Part shown: positions 45,401 through 57,059 of the stretch, one piece after another
Layout of the letters: the number at the start of each line of letters is the position of its first letter
Position numbering within the stretch: position 1 is the stretch's first letter
Assembly (NCBI GenBank): GCA_039881145.1
Contig: JAYKKI010000023.1
Coordinates: 4,688,501 to 4,752,500, forward strand
Direction: 5' to 3'
DNA: 64,000 nt
From: Druceiella hillmani
Lineage: Eukaryota > Arthropoda > Insecta > Lepidoptera > Hepialidae
Notes under the pieces: generated by a model
Told to the model about the DNA's origin: nothing
The model's input: only the letters and a program-made list of their open reading frames with translations
Database searches by the model: none
Translations under genes and position numbers: made by a program

Positions 45401-45739
45401 CAACCGAATTTTTCACGCTCGTGCTTGGGTTTAACATACAGGTTTTAGTTTTTAACTTATTTTATAATAAGCATGTAATTTTACCCCTAACTGACCGTAA
45501 CATACTATAAAAAACAATCTATATTTAAGTAAATTAATCTGGGATATAATTAAATATGGTTTAAAAAAGAATTACTCGAATCGATGACAGGTTTCGATTG
45601 AATTGGTAACATATTGTTTTGTTTCCAAAAGCTATTTTAAAGTAAAAGTACATGTTATGTTTTGTTTACCGCAATCGTGCATAAATATCCGTCTGCGGTT
45701 CTCGATAACACCTGCGTGACGTCATTCATTGTTGTACAT

Positions 45740-45870
45740 TGTATATATTGATATTTACAAATATCATTGTATGTCTGTTCGTGTTTAACTCAATTTTCTG
45801 CTAGATGGATTTTGATGTGACTTCCAATGTTAGTCAAGGTGTTTGTTCCGAAAAGTTTTTGATGTGTAAG
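45740..45870. repeat. Possible dispersed-repeat fragment
   Basis: 'TGTATGTCTGTTCGTGTTTAA' type wording followed by 'AGATGGATTTTGATGTGAC' resembles common dispersed lepidopteran repeats and is echoed at 9730-9765. Confidence 0.3.
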
Positions 45871-45929
45871 AACTTACGGCGCATGTGGTCGGGAGTTAAA
45901 TCGTTCTGATCGCACGTCGCGATATGTCA

Positions 45930-46040
45930 TTCGGGCAGTTTCGCGTCTTATCGGCTCTTTTCGACTCAATCCGGCCAGCTTCGTGTCTTGTCGGTTCTTT
46001 CCGACTTAATTCGGCTAGCTTCGCGTCTTGTCGGCTAACA
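45930..46040. repeat. Short GC-richer tandem repeat
   Basis: TTCGCGTCTTATCGG, TTCGTGTCTTGTCGG and TTCGCGTCTTGTCGG occur at about 45950, 45980 and 46020 (spacings 30 and 40), linked by C(G/C)ACT(C/T)AATYCGGC words. This is one of the few CpG-bearing arrays here. Confidence 0.8.
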
Positions 46041-46796
46041 GTGTTATAAAATTAAAAATATATTTTCAAGAGGTTGTTAAGAAATATTTCTGTGATAAAT
46101 TATTTCATAAAAATAATGTAATAAAATAAAATAAATATTTTATTGTCAACAAAGATCTGAATAATTGTTTTTTTCTTTTCGATTCGTTCAAATAAAAATA
46201 TTTCAATACAAAAATATAACATAATTTAGTTGTTTCACATCTTCCAGACGCCCATGACGGCTCACAATTTCTTTTTGTTAGATTATTGAATTATGGCGAC
46301 ATTTGTGAAGCAAATTGGGGAAAGATTTATATATTGTGGCCTGTTTTGACTTACGCTGTTTAAACATTTGGAGATATATTAAAATAACTTTAGGTTTTAA
46401 AAAGATTTGCAAAGGAAAATCCGACATAGATGGTACATATTTTTCCCTGATCGTTTGTAATAAATAAACTACAATAAGTAATTTTAGAAATTTAACATTA
46501 AAGTAAGGAAAAGAAAAAAATATATTTACTAACATATTTGAATTGTAAACAAGAAAATTATCAAAAGGTAATTAATTATACGTAATGCCTAGCAGTATTT
46601 TATTTCAAGGAGTAATTTTACGAGATATTTGTGAATATTGTAAATAATAACAAAAAGTGCTGGGACATTAAGTGAGGTCAGTGTATGTATTAAAACATCA
46701 TTTTCGACGAGTAATTTGAACATATTACCACGAAACTAAAATGTTGATATCACAACTTCCAGGCGAGAGGAGCTCCGTGGAAGTTATTCTTACATT
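46041..46796. other. AT-rich intronic DNA
   Basis: Nothing recognised. The minus frame at 46278-46535 is a chance, Lys/Phe-rich frame. Confidence 0.35.
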
Positions 46797-47037
46797 TGTC
46801 GTTGTTAGATTCACACATTATATTGTTATTAGATTCATGCATTGCATCGCTGTTAGGTTTATACGTTGCATCGTTATTAGATTCGTACGTTGTATCGCTG
46901 TTAGATTCATACGTGGTATAGCTATCAGATTCATGCATCGTATCTTTGTTAGATTCGTACGTTGTATCACTAATTGTTTCAAGGATTGAATCGCTGTTAG
47001 ATTCATACGTTGTATTGCTATTAGATTCATTCATTGT
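46797..47037. repeat. 24-bp minisatellite, about ten copies
   Basis: The unit is close to GTTAGATTCATACGTTGTATCGCT, with many point variants. Because 24 is a multiple of three, long frames stay open on both strands and in more than one frame; one minus frame reads as repeats of Thr-Thr-Tyr-Glu-Ser-Asn-Ser-Asp. No start context, splice site or domain supports translation, so I call only a repeat. Confidence 0.9.
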
Positions 47038-47359
47038 AAAACTAGAGTCACGATTTCATTAACATAATTGTGAATTCCTTTATGGGTAATTCGTCCACGT
47101 AGTTTCATGTAATTATTATTATTTTTGTGCGCCTTATTTTTATGTTTCCTTGTATTTGTTCACATGTTTAATAATTGCATGACGCTTTAGCGTACGAGCT
47201 ATAAGTCAGGCAAGTAGTCGGTATGCAAATAAATGAATGAATTATTCGTTTCAAATTGTGCTAATTCACGTATTTGTTTGAGTGTGGAGCATAAACTTAG
47301 CATACGCAAACCAGAGCAACGTAATCAGTAAACACGTAATAGTTAAAAAAGAAAACATC
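47038..47359. other. AT-rich intronic DNA
   Basis: Nothing recognised. Confidence 0.35.
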
Positions 47360-47785
47360 CTCTAGCCGGCGGCTTAAGATATTCTTGCATCACAAATCAC
47401 AGACGCGTTGCAAAAAAGTCCCTAAATCAGATTAATAGGACATTTGAAATGCTCCATATCGCTCTCCGACGTCGTCGGTACATGATCACTATTGAATAAG
47501 TTACACACAAAAAAAAAACACATTTGCAACAGAGTTCAAGGGCAGAGTAGTAAGCGCTAGATTTGGACGTAATCCAAAGCGGACTGTTTCGGTTCTGACA
47601 TCATGGTGGGAGCCATTGATGGAACTATTATTAACATTCGGTCTCAATTAACCATTTAAAATCGGGTTATTAAAGCGTTCGATCGGCCTCTTAGTCCATC
47701 ATCGCTGAGCTCAATGCGGTTTGTGTGTGTGCTGCGTGGATTTAACGAGTGTGTTTGATCAGTTGTCGAGATCGCAATGACATGG
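47360..47785. promoter_or_regulatory. Candidate regulatory island
   Basis: An extended block of near-balanced composition, with the palindromic CCGACGTCGTCGG near 47467, 'CTCTAGCCGGCGGCTTAAG' near 47360 and 'GCGTTCGATCGGCC' near 47673. No coding frame. Candidate enhancer. Confidence 0.28.
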
Positions 47786-48179
47786 ACGGAGACGGAATTT
47801 TTCTAGAAGGCCTTTTGAGATGGAATCGAGATGAAAAAAATGCAAAAAAGGTCTTAATTTTTGTGATGTCATGTTCCTTTTATTGGCTGCGACCTTTTTT
47901 GTAGTCAAACTTATATTGTCGTAATAAAGGATTTGCATCCAATGACAAAACAAGTGATGGATTTAAATTCGAGCATTGTACAGTTCGTACTTATTAAATA
48001 TACCAACAACGAGACTCTGCTTAGAATAATGTAATATGCTTCATGGTAATATACTTCATGGAAGTAGAACAGACGAATGAGTTGTAATGATGAAAGCAGG
48101 GTATAATCCTCATTTATTATATTTATCACCTTAATCGAAGTAAATAATCTATTCAATTACATCCAATATATTAAATTTT
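47786..48179. other. AT-rich intronic DNA
   Basis: 'ATGCTTCATGGTAATATACTTCATGG' type duplication (two 'TACTTCATGG' words) near 48036-48061. Otherwise nothing. Confidence 0.35.
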
Positions 48180-48440
48180 TAGGGTTCCCTACCAAAATTG
48201 AAAAAAAAACGAAACTTCGGCCTATAATTGTTTGTCACAAGCATTATTCTTCGAAGATATTTGACATAGATAATCCAAATTTGGCATAATAGTAGGGAAC
48301 AGTAACGTAAATGCAATTTTTATTTTAAGAAATAGCGGGTAGTAGGGTGAGGGAAGACGAAAACAACTTTTCGAAGTCATTAGCTCGGGTATAAAATTAA
48401 AGCTTACTGAAAAGATGAAAAATCCGATGAGTCGAAAAAA
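48180..48440. repeat. Dispersed lepidopteran-type repeat fragment
   Basis: 'TTTTTAGGGTTCCCTACCAAA' type wording is followed by 'CTTCGGCCTATAATTG', 'AGGGAACAGTAACG' and 'GGTAGTAGGGTGAGGG'. The 'TTTTAGGGTTCC.TACC' start matches the wording of a very common moth and butterfly dispersed repeat. The ends are approximate. Confidence 0.45.
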
Positions 48441-48889
48441 TCGGAAAAAAGGAAACTATCGATGGTTGATATCTATATCGACAGTAAAGTAACATCGCTT
48501 TATCTTACATGATTTTATTAATTTATGATTTAATAATTTAACTAATACGATAATTACGATTTGATAATTTGATAATAATTATGAAAAACTTAAATAGTTA
48601 ACTATTTAACTTTTGGTGATAATTTAATTTTTTTAAATTAGTATCAAAGTATTAATGATATCGAAAGAATAACGATCGATAGTACGTGTGTGGATTAAAG
48701 ATTACTCGTGAATATTCCTGAAATAGGAAACCTTTGAAATGAATTTTAAACTGCAAAATTTATTTACCACCATGCGACAGCAGTAGCATTGAGTGCAAGC
48801 TGCCCTTATTGGCACTTGATGTTGCATCCTCAGCTTAAGTAGAGCTTGTGTATCTCAGTGTAGTTCGTGTGGACTTAATTGGCATGGAA
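48441..48889. other. AT-rich intronic DNA
   Basis: Repeated AATTTATGATTTAATAATTT words near 48518-48575. Otherwise nothing is recognised. Confidence 0.35.
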
Positions 48890-49095
48890 AGTTTGTAATG
48901 TTCCACGTCAACTGGGCGGTTGATTCTGCATCATTCAGTGCGCGTCCGCGGCGTCGATTGAAGCGGCGGTACCTCGAAGCGCGCGTCGATTCGGTGGCGT
49001 TGCTCGGGTTTCGCACGATGGACCTTTTGTGGGGTTGAGGTGAGGTCTCTATGCGGTATAAGCCTGATAGTGGCCGTATGTAAATGGCATAAAGC
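48890..49095. promoter_or_regulatory. CpG-rich candidate regulatory island
   Basis: 'CAGTGCGCGTCCGCGGCG' leads to 'TCGAAGCGCGCGTCGATTCG' and 'GTGGCGTTGCTCGG'. The near-repeat GCGTCGATT occurs at 48951 and 48983. Minus-strand frames of 80 and 61 codons are open in this GC-rich DNA and have no domain. Possible enhancer or noncoding promoter. Confidence 0.32.
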
Positions 49096-49410
49096 AATAT
49101 ATTTGTTTACATTCATGGTCAGTTATGAAAATGAGAGTTTAAATCTTAGATGTTAAATTCGTGAAAAAAAATAAAATCTTTTATTGTAAGGGTTGCAACT
49201 CTAACTTTTACGTGAAATTTCTATATTATACAGGCTAAGTATTAAGTTTTATCCAGTAAACCAATGTTTTTGAATTATGTCATTTTTTGTTATTTTGAAT
49301 AAGGATGAAAATGGCCTACTTTACATTGTTACGTGCCGCAAATGGAATAAATCCAATTGGTTTATTTTTTAATTAGCAATGGATTTTCTATATGCATTTC
49401 TTATTAGATG

Positions 49411-49611
49411 TAGGATATGGGTCATGTTTTATTCCATTGCAGTGAGCATCATGATGAGCGTAGACTTTTGTTAGAGAGCATGCGTCTCAATAGTAAAGTA
49501 GAATCACGCGGAGCTTCAGAATGTGGTATCTTTGAGTCATTTAGAGAATTTGCAAAATGCGTTCTTGAAAAAACGATCCTACATGATTCTTTGAGAAGGA
49601 ACAGGCTCTAA
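49411..49611 (+). pseudogene. C-terminal relic of a non-LTR reverse transcriptase
   Basis: The frame from 49414 reads Asp-Met-Gly-His-Val-Leu-Phe-His-Cys-Ser-Glu-His-His-Asp-Glu-Arg-Arg-Leu-Leu, then about 45 more residues to a stop at 49609. The pattern 'HVL.HC...DERR.LL' is the zinc-knuckle-like region near the C-terminus of Jockey/R1/CR1-type retrotransposon ORF2 proteins. The final residues (FREFAKCVLEK) fit the tail of such proteins. A stop codon lies directly upstream (TAG 49411) and no polymerase core is present, so it is a 5'-truncated or decayed copy. The assignment rests on pattern memory. Confidence 0.45.
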
Positions 49612-50754
49612 CTCTATTTGGTGGAAGTGCTGTGATGATACGGGACACTATTAGGGAACTTTCGAAGTTCCCTCTTTCGTATGAGGTGAGATGCTACGGC
49701 TCCCTGAGATAACCTGGGTGGAATAGTGGGAATAATGTATCTATTTCGAGGTGATAAATTACTCACAATGTCTATAGTTTAATTTATTGGTCTAAATTTT
49801 ACTGTAAACAAATTTGTGAAAAATATTTTTTCGTCTAATCAAGGGGTAGTAAATAATTCTTATACCACAACTATGTTAGTTGTATAATAATTTTTACTTT
49901 GAGTTGTGTAAAATCTTCTACAGTCAAGAAAATCATTTTTACTGTTTTGAATATTTCCGGAAAATTAAATTGAATTTACAATTTTTTATTTTTCGTTACA
50001 TTTTTTTCTGCATTGCTTTAATTTAATTAATCAGTTTAAGTCTATTCATTATTAAGCTATAGTTAAAGCAAACTTCTTTTGAAGTCAGTATTAAACTAAA
50101 AAGTATTCGTGTATTTTATAGCATATTACAAAATTAGAAACTATGCAGTGATTTAATTTGAAATTTGAGCAATGGCTTCACCAAAACAATTATATATTTG
50201 AAGTAAATTTTGATATAATGATGAAAGAAACCACTTCGCAAACATTTTAGGATATGAGAACTTTAAAATAAAATCGTTGTAAAGAAAGCATCTATTCAAA
50301 ATAATCAGTTTTTGCACTGGGTTGATTAAAATTTCCGGGATAATTTAATTTCTAGTTGTTTGTTCACATAATTAACCTATTAATGTAATATTTGATGGTT
50401 GCCATATATTTTTCCTTGTAGATCGTGAAATAAAATGTACATAAATATGTACATAAAAAGACTTGCTTTATTCAGATACAGCGCCTTAGGTTGAGTATAT
50501 TTCTGTACAGAATTTCTTGAGTTACTTTAGTATGCTTAGGATTGCTGTATTTTTTAAAGTTAAGCCACAAAATAAGCTCCAAATATCTTTTTTTTCTATT
50601 TCGACTCGTAGATCTTTGTAATGAACAGTTACTTCGTGATTGAAATCGATCCAGACTTCCAGGTCTCGACTGCCACAACGCCCATCAAGAAAATTCTAAT
50701 AATTTTTACGTCTTTTAATCTATTATTTGACATTAAATAATAAAATGTTACAAC
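49612..50754. other. AT-rich intronic DNA
   Basis: About 100 bp after the reverse-transcriptase relic is GC-richer and may be its 3' tail ('GATACGGGACACTATTAGGG'). The rest is AT-rich, with no array or hairpin. Confidence 0.35.
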
Positions 50755-50964
50755 TTACCCACCGGAGTAAGTGTATCACGACCTTAGCGATTTCTCGACA
50801 CTTCGCTTCGAGGAAATTGCAATTTGGGTCAAACGCATCGCGTTCGCCAATCCGCGAGTGCACTCTCGCAGTAACTCGCTGCTTAGATGATTTAAGATGA
50901 AGCACCGGACGCGGCGCATCTTTACGACCATTCACGGGAGAGCAGAATATGATTGACCCGTTTT
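50755..50964. promoter_or_regulatory. GC-richer candidate regulatory island
   Basis: 'CACTTCGCTTCGAGGAAATT', 'GCGTTCGCCAATCCGCGAGTG' type sequence and 'CCGGACGCGGCGCATC' stand out. The island abuts the old satellite at 50965. A minus frame of 70 codons crosses it without a domain. Confidence 0.28.
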
Positions 50965-51640
50965 TGCGATTTGCGATTCTGAGTGACTTCGACGATAAAC
51001 GGAGAAAGGGGCGTCGCTTTTAAGTTTTATCTGCGCTGAGTGTTATCTGCCCTATATGTTGGTGTAAGATATTGAATTTAATTTCGTATCCATCAAACAT
51101 CTGGTGATAAAATTTTACTTATCAAAGGGATCCGTTTACTGTGATGTGTTCCGGCGTTTGAGTTGCGATTCTAAGTAACTTTGACGATAAGTGGCGAAAG
51201 CGGTGCTGCTTTTATGTTTTATCCGGTGTGAGTATCACTTGCTCTTATGCTTAAGGGTATCGAACATATTTTCGTATTCAATATAACGAGCGTCGGTGAT
51301 AAAGTTTTAATTATCACATGGAACGGTTTAGTACATCGCATTCGGTATAGAAATTGCGATTTTGATAACAGACGATAAGTAGGGAACGCAGTATACTATA
51401 ACTTTCAAGTTTCATTTACCCAACGTGTTCTGCGTGATATTTTTGGATATTGAATCTATTTTCGTAACAATCAAGCGTCAGGCTATAAAATTTTATTTAT
51501 GGGTTTAAGTATATTGCTGCGGTGAATTCTATATTGTGAAATGTGATGTTTAGTGACTTTTGTGATAAGTGGAGAAATGAAGTCGGCTTTCAAGGTTTAA
51601 ATTTTGTTTTAGACTTATGCGCATGGAATTATGTAAGTGC
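50965..51640. repeat. Old ~190-bp satellite, four diverged copies
   Basis: Landmark TTGCGATTCT and its variants sit at 50971, 51163, 51354 and about 51541 (spacings 192, 191 and 187). Each is followed by 'GA(C/T)GATAA..GG' (GTGATAAGTGG in the last copy). Later landmarks also line up: a (TTT)TATC(T/C)G word, 'TTTCGTA' and 'GGTGATAAA(A/G)TTTTA'. Heavy divergence but nearly constant period argues for an ancient array. Confidence 0.8.
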
Positions 51641-52083
51641 ATGGAGATCTTAAGTGATATGTAGCAAAGTATTGGAAAGTTTTTAATATACTTCTCCATA
51701 CATGTAAAGTGGGAGCCAAAACAATTATTTTACTTATCTCGTCGAGTAGGTTGAGGTTTTTAAAATAAAAATGAGATTTTATTTACACTTATTAATTTTT
51801 AAATTGATACTCTGTAATATTACCCTTAAAGTGTCGTTCAACGTGCATCCTCCCCCTGAATTCTAAACAGTTCTAAAGGTTAGCCTTTGGTTAGAATTTC
51901 CAAATCAAATTACTTCAGTTAATTTGTGTCTACAATTTCAGGAGACATAGGCTACGAAATATATAACAGATAGAACTACGCAATACGATTTTCTCGACTA
52001 TTACTTAGTATTTATTAATGTTCACGGTTTCACGTTATTTTTATTTCTGATAATTGATAAAATTATTATTTATAGAAAATGTT
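51641..52083. other. AT-rich intronic DNA
   Basis: 'CATACATGTAAAGTGGGAGCC' type wording near 51699 resembles a word in common lepidopteran dispersed repeats. Otherwise nothing. Confidence 0.35.
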
Positions 52084-52252
52084 ACTAAAGTTGTCTAAAC
52101 ATACTTATCTTTTCAGGACTTTAATTTTTTTCATCATGCTTATAGTTAACCGTCTTCGATTAGACGATACTAAAGTTGTCTGAAAACATACTTATCTTTT
52201 CAGGACTTTAATTTTTTTCATCATAGTTAACCATCTTCGGTTAGATAATTTT
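52084..52252. repeat. 85-bp direct repeat, two copies
   Basis: ACTAAAGTTGTCT starts at 52084 and 52169. Both copies contain 'ACTTATCTTTTCAGGACTTT' and end in a '(C/A)TCTTCG(A/G)TTAGA' word. The copies differ by a few bases and small indels. Each copy carries TTTTCAGG, an acceptor-like word. Confidence 0.93.
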
Positions 52253-52976
52253 TGTTTATTCATGTCTGCACTTGCGACATCTATTTCGTCAATTGACTGT
52301 AATTAATTAAAACATATTGTGTCATAGTTAAGCCGCTGATATGTTTTTATGCATGTGTGTAAATTGCTTATATCCCGTAGCGCGACTTCGCATCTAAACT
52401 TGTTTTTTCTGCTTGTCTCACAACTGCATAAACATGATTGTGGCGCGTCTGGGTAGTTTGCCATCTATTCTGTTGGTAATAATTTATTTAGTTGTTTACT
52501 TAATTTTTTGCGTTTACGATGCTCGTTCACATGTTTACCACTTGTGCATTACGATTTGTAAGCTAAATTAAGGAGATATAAACAAGTTAAATACAAGGTG
52601 CCTATTTCAAAATATTTCTTAATATTTATGTGTCATATATTTATCAATATATTACAGTTAGTGACACGTTAGATTTAACAGTATTATATTGAGTGAATCA
52701 ATTGATATTTAGGAATATTAACATTAATATATTCCCTGCAAATATATTCAGGATTTTTTATGTAAAATCAGTTAACAAAGCTACGAAAGGTTATTGCGTA
52801 GACCATACGTAGTAGTGTTTTCTCAATATTAAGGATACGTAAAACAACAAAGGTCCTGTAGAGATTTAGGTATATATAAATATTTAAAGGTACAGAGTGT
52901 TTCTAATAAATTATTGTATATAAATTTTTAAAGGTACATACTATTTATTTATTACTAGTGTATAGTCTATAGGCGT
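52253..52976. other. AT-rich intronic DNA
   Basis: 'TATATAAAT(A/T)TTTAAAGGTACA' recurs near 52872 and 52917. Otherwise nothing. Confidence 0.35.
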
Positions 52977-53415
52977 AAACATAGAGTAAATATGTCTAAA
53001 ACATTTTGAGATTTGGTATAATTTCTATAGTTTTTCGGTTAACTTTCAGTAACGCCGTTTTTATAACTTTGACTTTAGTAGTTCTGGACATTGGTTCACA
53101 TTTTTTCTTGACGTTTTCTCTTTAGAAATATTTTATTCTTAATTCCGAAAAACAATTGTTTTAGAATTCTAAATCTAACTATTTTTTAAAATTTACAAAT
53201 AGAGTAAATATATGTCAAAAAATTATGATTTTCAATAATTTCTATAGTTTTTCGGTTAACTTTCAATAACGCTGTTTTTATAACTTTAACTTTAGTAATT
53301 CTGGGCATGGGTTCATATTTTTTCTTGACGTTTTCTCTTTAGAAATATTTTATTCTTAATTCTGAAAAAAAATAGTTTTAGAATTCTAACTCTAACTATT
53401 TTTTTAAATTTACAC
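52977..53415. repeat. About 218-bp direct repeat, two copies
   Basis: ATAGAGTAAATAT begins at 52981 and 53199. Both copies share 'TTCTATAGTTTTTCGGTTAA', 'TTTCTTGACGTTTTCTCTTT' and 'TTTTAGAATTCTAA'. The differences are mostly single-base changes. Confidence 0.95.
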
Positions 53416-54574
53416 TTCATAAAGCAAATTAAAAAAATATGTATGTTTAATAAATTTGTTTTGAATGTTTTGTCTTATTAAAATATATGTGATTTAATAA
53501 ACTATACAAACAGTTTATGAGAAACTTGACTACGACAAGCAGGCGGGCAGATACGTAAGTGGTTTCATAATTGTTCCGTTCTTGAACTATGGAACTCTAA
53601 AAGTTGAGAAAATGTACTGTGAAAAACCACTAGTAATACGAATAGTTCTGATTTTATTTCTTTCATTAATGGATATGGTCTCCCAATTTTTGAGCAAACA
53701 CTGGTTATATACATACAGTAGGTTTATTTCTTTTGTGTATATACATATGTATGTATGCCTATATACACATGTATTAGCGTAATTTTGTTTCTTCAATCGT
53801 GATAATTTTTTTAGCTCAGATATTTTTTAGGGTAACAAACTACGAGTTAGAATTTGAATTAGATATTAAACTCTTGTATAATTTTCTCAATCATTCTTCA
53901 GATTTGCTTATAATTTTGTTTATATAAATAGATATTTCAGACCAACGATTTATGAAAACTGTGCTAAAACCTGTTACATAAATTTTACACAGGAACGCAA
54001 CAAATAAAAAACTAACATCAACTTCTCGTAAGAGCCATTTTAACTATATTTACTAATAACGCCACGATTGTCAAAAATTTAATTAAAATTAATAAACCAA
54101 CTCAGAATCAAGATAGCAATATAGTTGGGAATTTTAATGTTATTTTATAATAAACATGCAAATAAATAATATTTAAAAAAAAACTCGATTTTTACTTCCA
54201 AAGAGAGTTTGGAATATGAAATTGCCTAGACACATAATTAGTTACCTAACGGTTTTATTTTAAATATTAATGGTTACGTAAGCAATTTTGCAAAATTTGC
54301 GAAAGATAAAAGTAATCCATTGGCAATCCTAGGTAAAGGTGTTTTGAACGGGGTAAGGAAGTGTATAAAAACGAACGAAGAATGATTTGGAAATATAACT
54401 TCGTTTCATTTAAAGAGTTTCTCAATGACCCAATAGTTATAAGAGAAAAATAATAAAACGATAATTTCGCTAAAACTTCCGCTCCGACGATTAAAATATG
54501 TATCGAACACAGTGTACGGCGCTAATGCAACACTTTCTACTGAATATATACACACATATGTATGGACATAAATC
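53416..54574. other. AT-rich intronic DNA
   Basis: Short TATG/CATA-rich runs near 53735-53770 and 54547-54565. Frames at 53582-53782 (+) and 53587-53796 (-) overlap and are chance. Confidence 0.35.
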
Positions 54575-54700
54575 CATGTACGAGTAGGAGCTGGTTTGGG
54601 TCGAGTCTCCACGGAGTAAACACGAATTACTAATATGGATTATGTAATCGGCCAGGTCACTCGGCTATCGGGCGAAACGATGTTGGCTCACAGGCCTCCC
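54575..54700. promoter_or_regulatory. Small GC-richer candidate regulatory patch
   Basis: 'CGGCCAGGTCACTCGGCTAT' near 54649 includes the nuclear-receptor half-site AGGTCA. It abuts the 180-bp array and could simply be its unique edge. Confidence 0.22.
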
Positions 54701-55135
54701 CAATTTACGGAACGCAACGTGAAATGCCGACAAAAAATGGTCAATTTTAATACATGAGTGCCACGTTTGTCAAATAAAAATAAGAACACTTGAAGAACTA
54801 TTATTCTATTCAATCTGTATTTATGGAAGTTGACAAGGACCAAAAAAAGCAAGACCTATGAGTGTTCCTCAGTCATCCCCAATTTATGGAACGCAATGTG
54901 AAATAACGATAAAAAAATTGTCAGTTTTAATACATGAGTGCCATGTCTGTTAAATAAAAATAAGGACGCTTGAATAATTATTATTCTAACCAATTTATAT
55001 TTATGGAAGTTGTCAAGAACCAAAAAAAGCAAGACCTGTGGGTTTTCCTTAGGACTCCTTAATTTACAGAACGCAAAGTGAATTATCCATAAAAAAATGG
55101 TCAGCTATGACTTGTGTAAATAGAAACAGAACATT
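54697..55135. repeat. 180-bp tandem repeat, three copies
   Basis: Copies align at AATTTA(C/T)(G)GAACGCAA: 54702, 54881 and 55061. They share 'AAAAA(A)TGGTCA(A/G)', 'TACATGAGTGCCA(C/T)GT' in the first two copies, and 'GACCAAAAAAAGCAAGACCT' or a variant at the boundaries. The third copy is shortened and most diverged. Confidence 0.93.
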
Positions 55136-55328
55136 CGAAAAAAATATTATTTTAATCATATTATATTTATGAAAGAAAAAAAGGAAAAAACTTGCTTTCA
55201 ATCTTTGCTTAATTCATAGATTGAAGTCAACACATTAAAAAAATAATACAGTATAAAGATAATTTAATTACTGCTTAATTATGCGCGTACATAGACACCG
55301 CAAAAATTAATCTCATACAGAGGTTATA
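55136..55328. other. AT-rich intronic DNA
   Basis: Nothing recognised. Confidence 0.3.
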
Positions 55329-55368
55329 TTTTACTAATAACGCATAAAATTATGCGTTATTAGTAAAA
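55329..55368. repeat. Perfect 19-bp hairpin, 2-nt spacer
   Basis: TTTTACTAATAACGCATAA (55329-55347) and its exact reverse complement (55350-55368) are separated by AA, forming a cruciform-prone palindrome. Confidence 0.92.
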
Positions 55369-57059
55369 GTTACATTAATATTGACTTGTCAAGGTGATGT
55401 CATCAAAATTTGTGATGCAATAATTAAATTAGTATATATTTCTCAAGTGGTTTTATAGATGCGCATGAAGATTTCAACGTACGCTGAATTAATGCAGTGA
55501 CATTTTACGTGTTAATTACTAAATTCATATGTAGCAATAAAATATATCTAAATTAAGAACACAATGAATTAATAATTTAAATTAGTTAACATTATTCTCG
55601 GAGCAAATAGGTTTTTCTCCAACATTTGCGTTTATTTTTTATCTTTTTTACGATTTTTTAAACAATTCTAGCGATTGTGTTATCTTTTTCTATTGTACCC
55701 ATATCTTTTTCACCATATTGCTAATTGCAAAAATTATGATTCATTTACGGTCGCAAATTATCTGCCTTAAAGTAAATAGATCGAAGGATAATATCAATAT
55801 CGTGGAAATCGATTCCTCACTATTTGTTTACGGATAATTAATATTATAAATGTTTCTTGAACGCAAACGAGACAGGTTTACTGGTATTTATTTTTAATGA
55901 TAAATTATACGATGCCTTAATTATAATGATCAGTTTATATTAATTAACTAGTTGTACCGCCAGCATGAATACGAAAATGGTAGGAAAATATAGATAATAC
56001 GCAATTGCTACTATTTCACTTCTTTGGAAAACTCAATTTTCAATACCTTTTTTAATTAGTAAACATTTTTCTGATCATATTTTTTGTTTAGTTACCCAAT
56101 TGTTATATCGATTGCGCAAAAGATTTTGGTTTAGTATAATTCTATTGCTTTCTCCAATCGAAAATAATTTTCCTTACGGTTTATGGTTATAAATGTGTGT
56201 ATGTCTCTTGGTGCTGAGATCGTTTGTCAAATTATTAGGTTTTCTTGAGATCTCACCAAGAATGTCTTCATTCATTAAATTATATAATAAGCCGGTTGTA
56301 ATATGTTTGCTATTAGTTAATTACAGTTTAACTACTAACAGTTTTATTAATTTCGTTTCTAGATTATTTTGTTAATTTAAACTTAATTTTGATATCCGCA
56401 AATTTAGAATTAAGAGTAAGATGAATATACAGCGACTAGTTATACGAACAAGAAATTGGTATTTGTTTGTATGTTCCCTTCTTACACACTATTTATTTAA
56501 ATAATTTTCTAAATTACTAGGCTATAATTTGGTACAACAATTAAATTATTCATTCGTTCAATACTGCAATTATTGTATAATTTATTCGTTTATAATTAAT
56601 TTTATTAATTGGCTACTTTATTTGTTTTAAGGTTATTGGATGTAAACAATAAACATTACGAACTTTATTTATCTATTTATTGCACAAAAACTTTACGTCA
56701 ATTCCTATACACATTATCCTAAACGATAAATATTAACAAACCACGCACGCCTGTATAAACGTGTGATCCTCCAGTATAGTTAATAATTGGAGAGACCACG
56801 ACGTCATCTCTATATGATACATTAGTAATTAATTTCCTTTGTATTAAAATCTAGACTGTGAGTTCGACCTGTTTTATTCTTATATAATTCTTTATACAAT
56901 TGTTACTTGGCCCCTTGTCTTTGATAATCTAAATATATGTCAATAAGTATACAAATAAATAAATGAACAAAACCTGTTCTTGTGGCGGTATTCTTGTTGA
57001 CTATAACGAGTCATCGTCTTAATATAAGGAAGACTGACATATTGACATATTTAATTATC
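55369..57059. other. AT-rich intronic DNA
   Basis: Nothing recognised on either strand. The frame at 56193-56375 is hydrophobic but chance-like. Confidence 0.35.

Noticed and set aside
46750..47034. Repeat protein with TTYESNSD units
   Set aside because: Frames are open on both strands because the minisatellite period is 24; no start context or coding bias.
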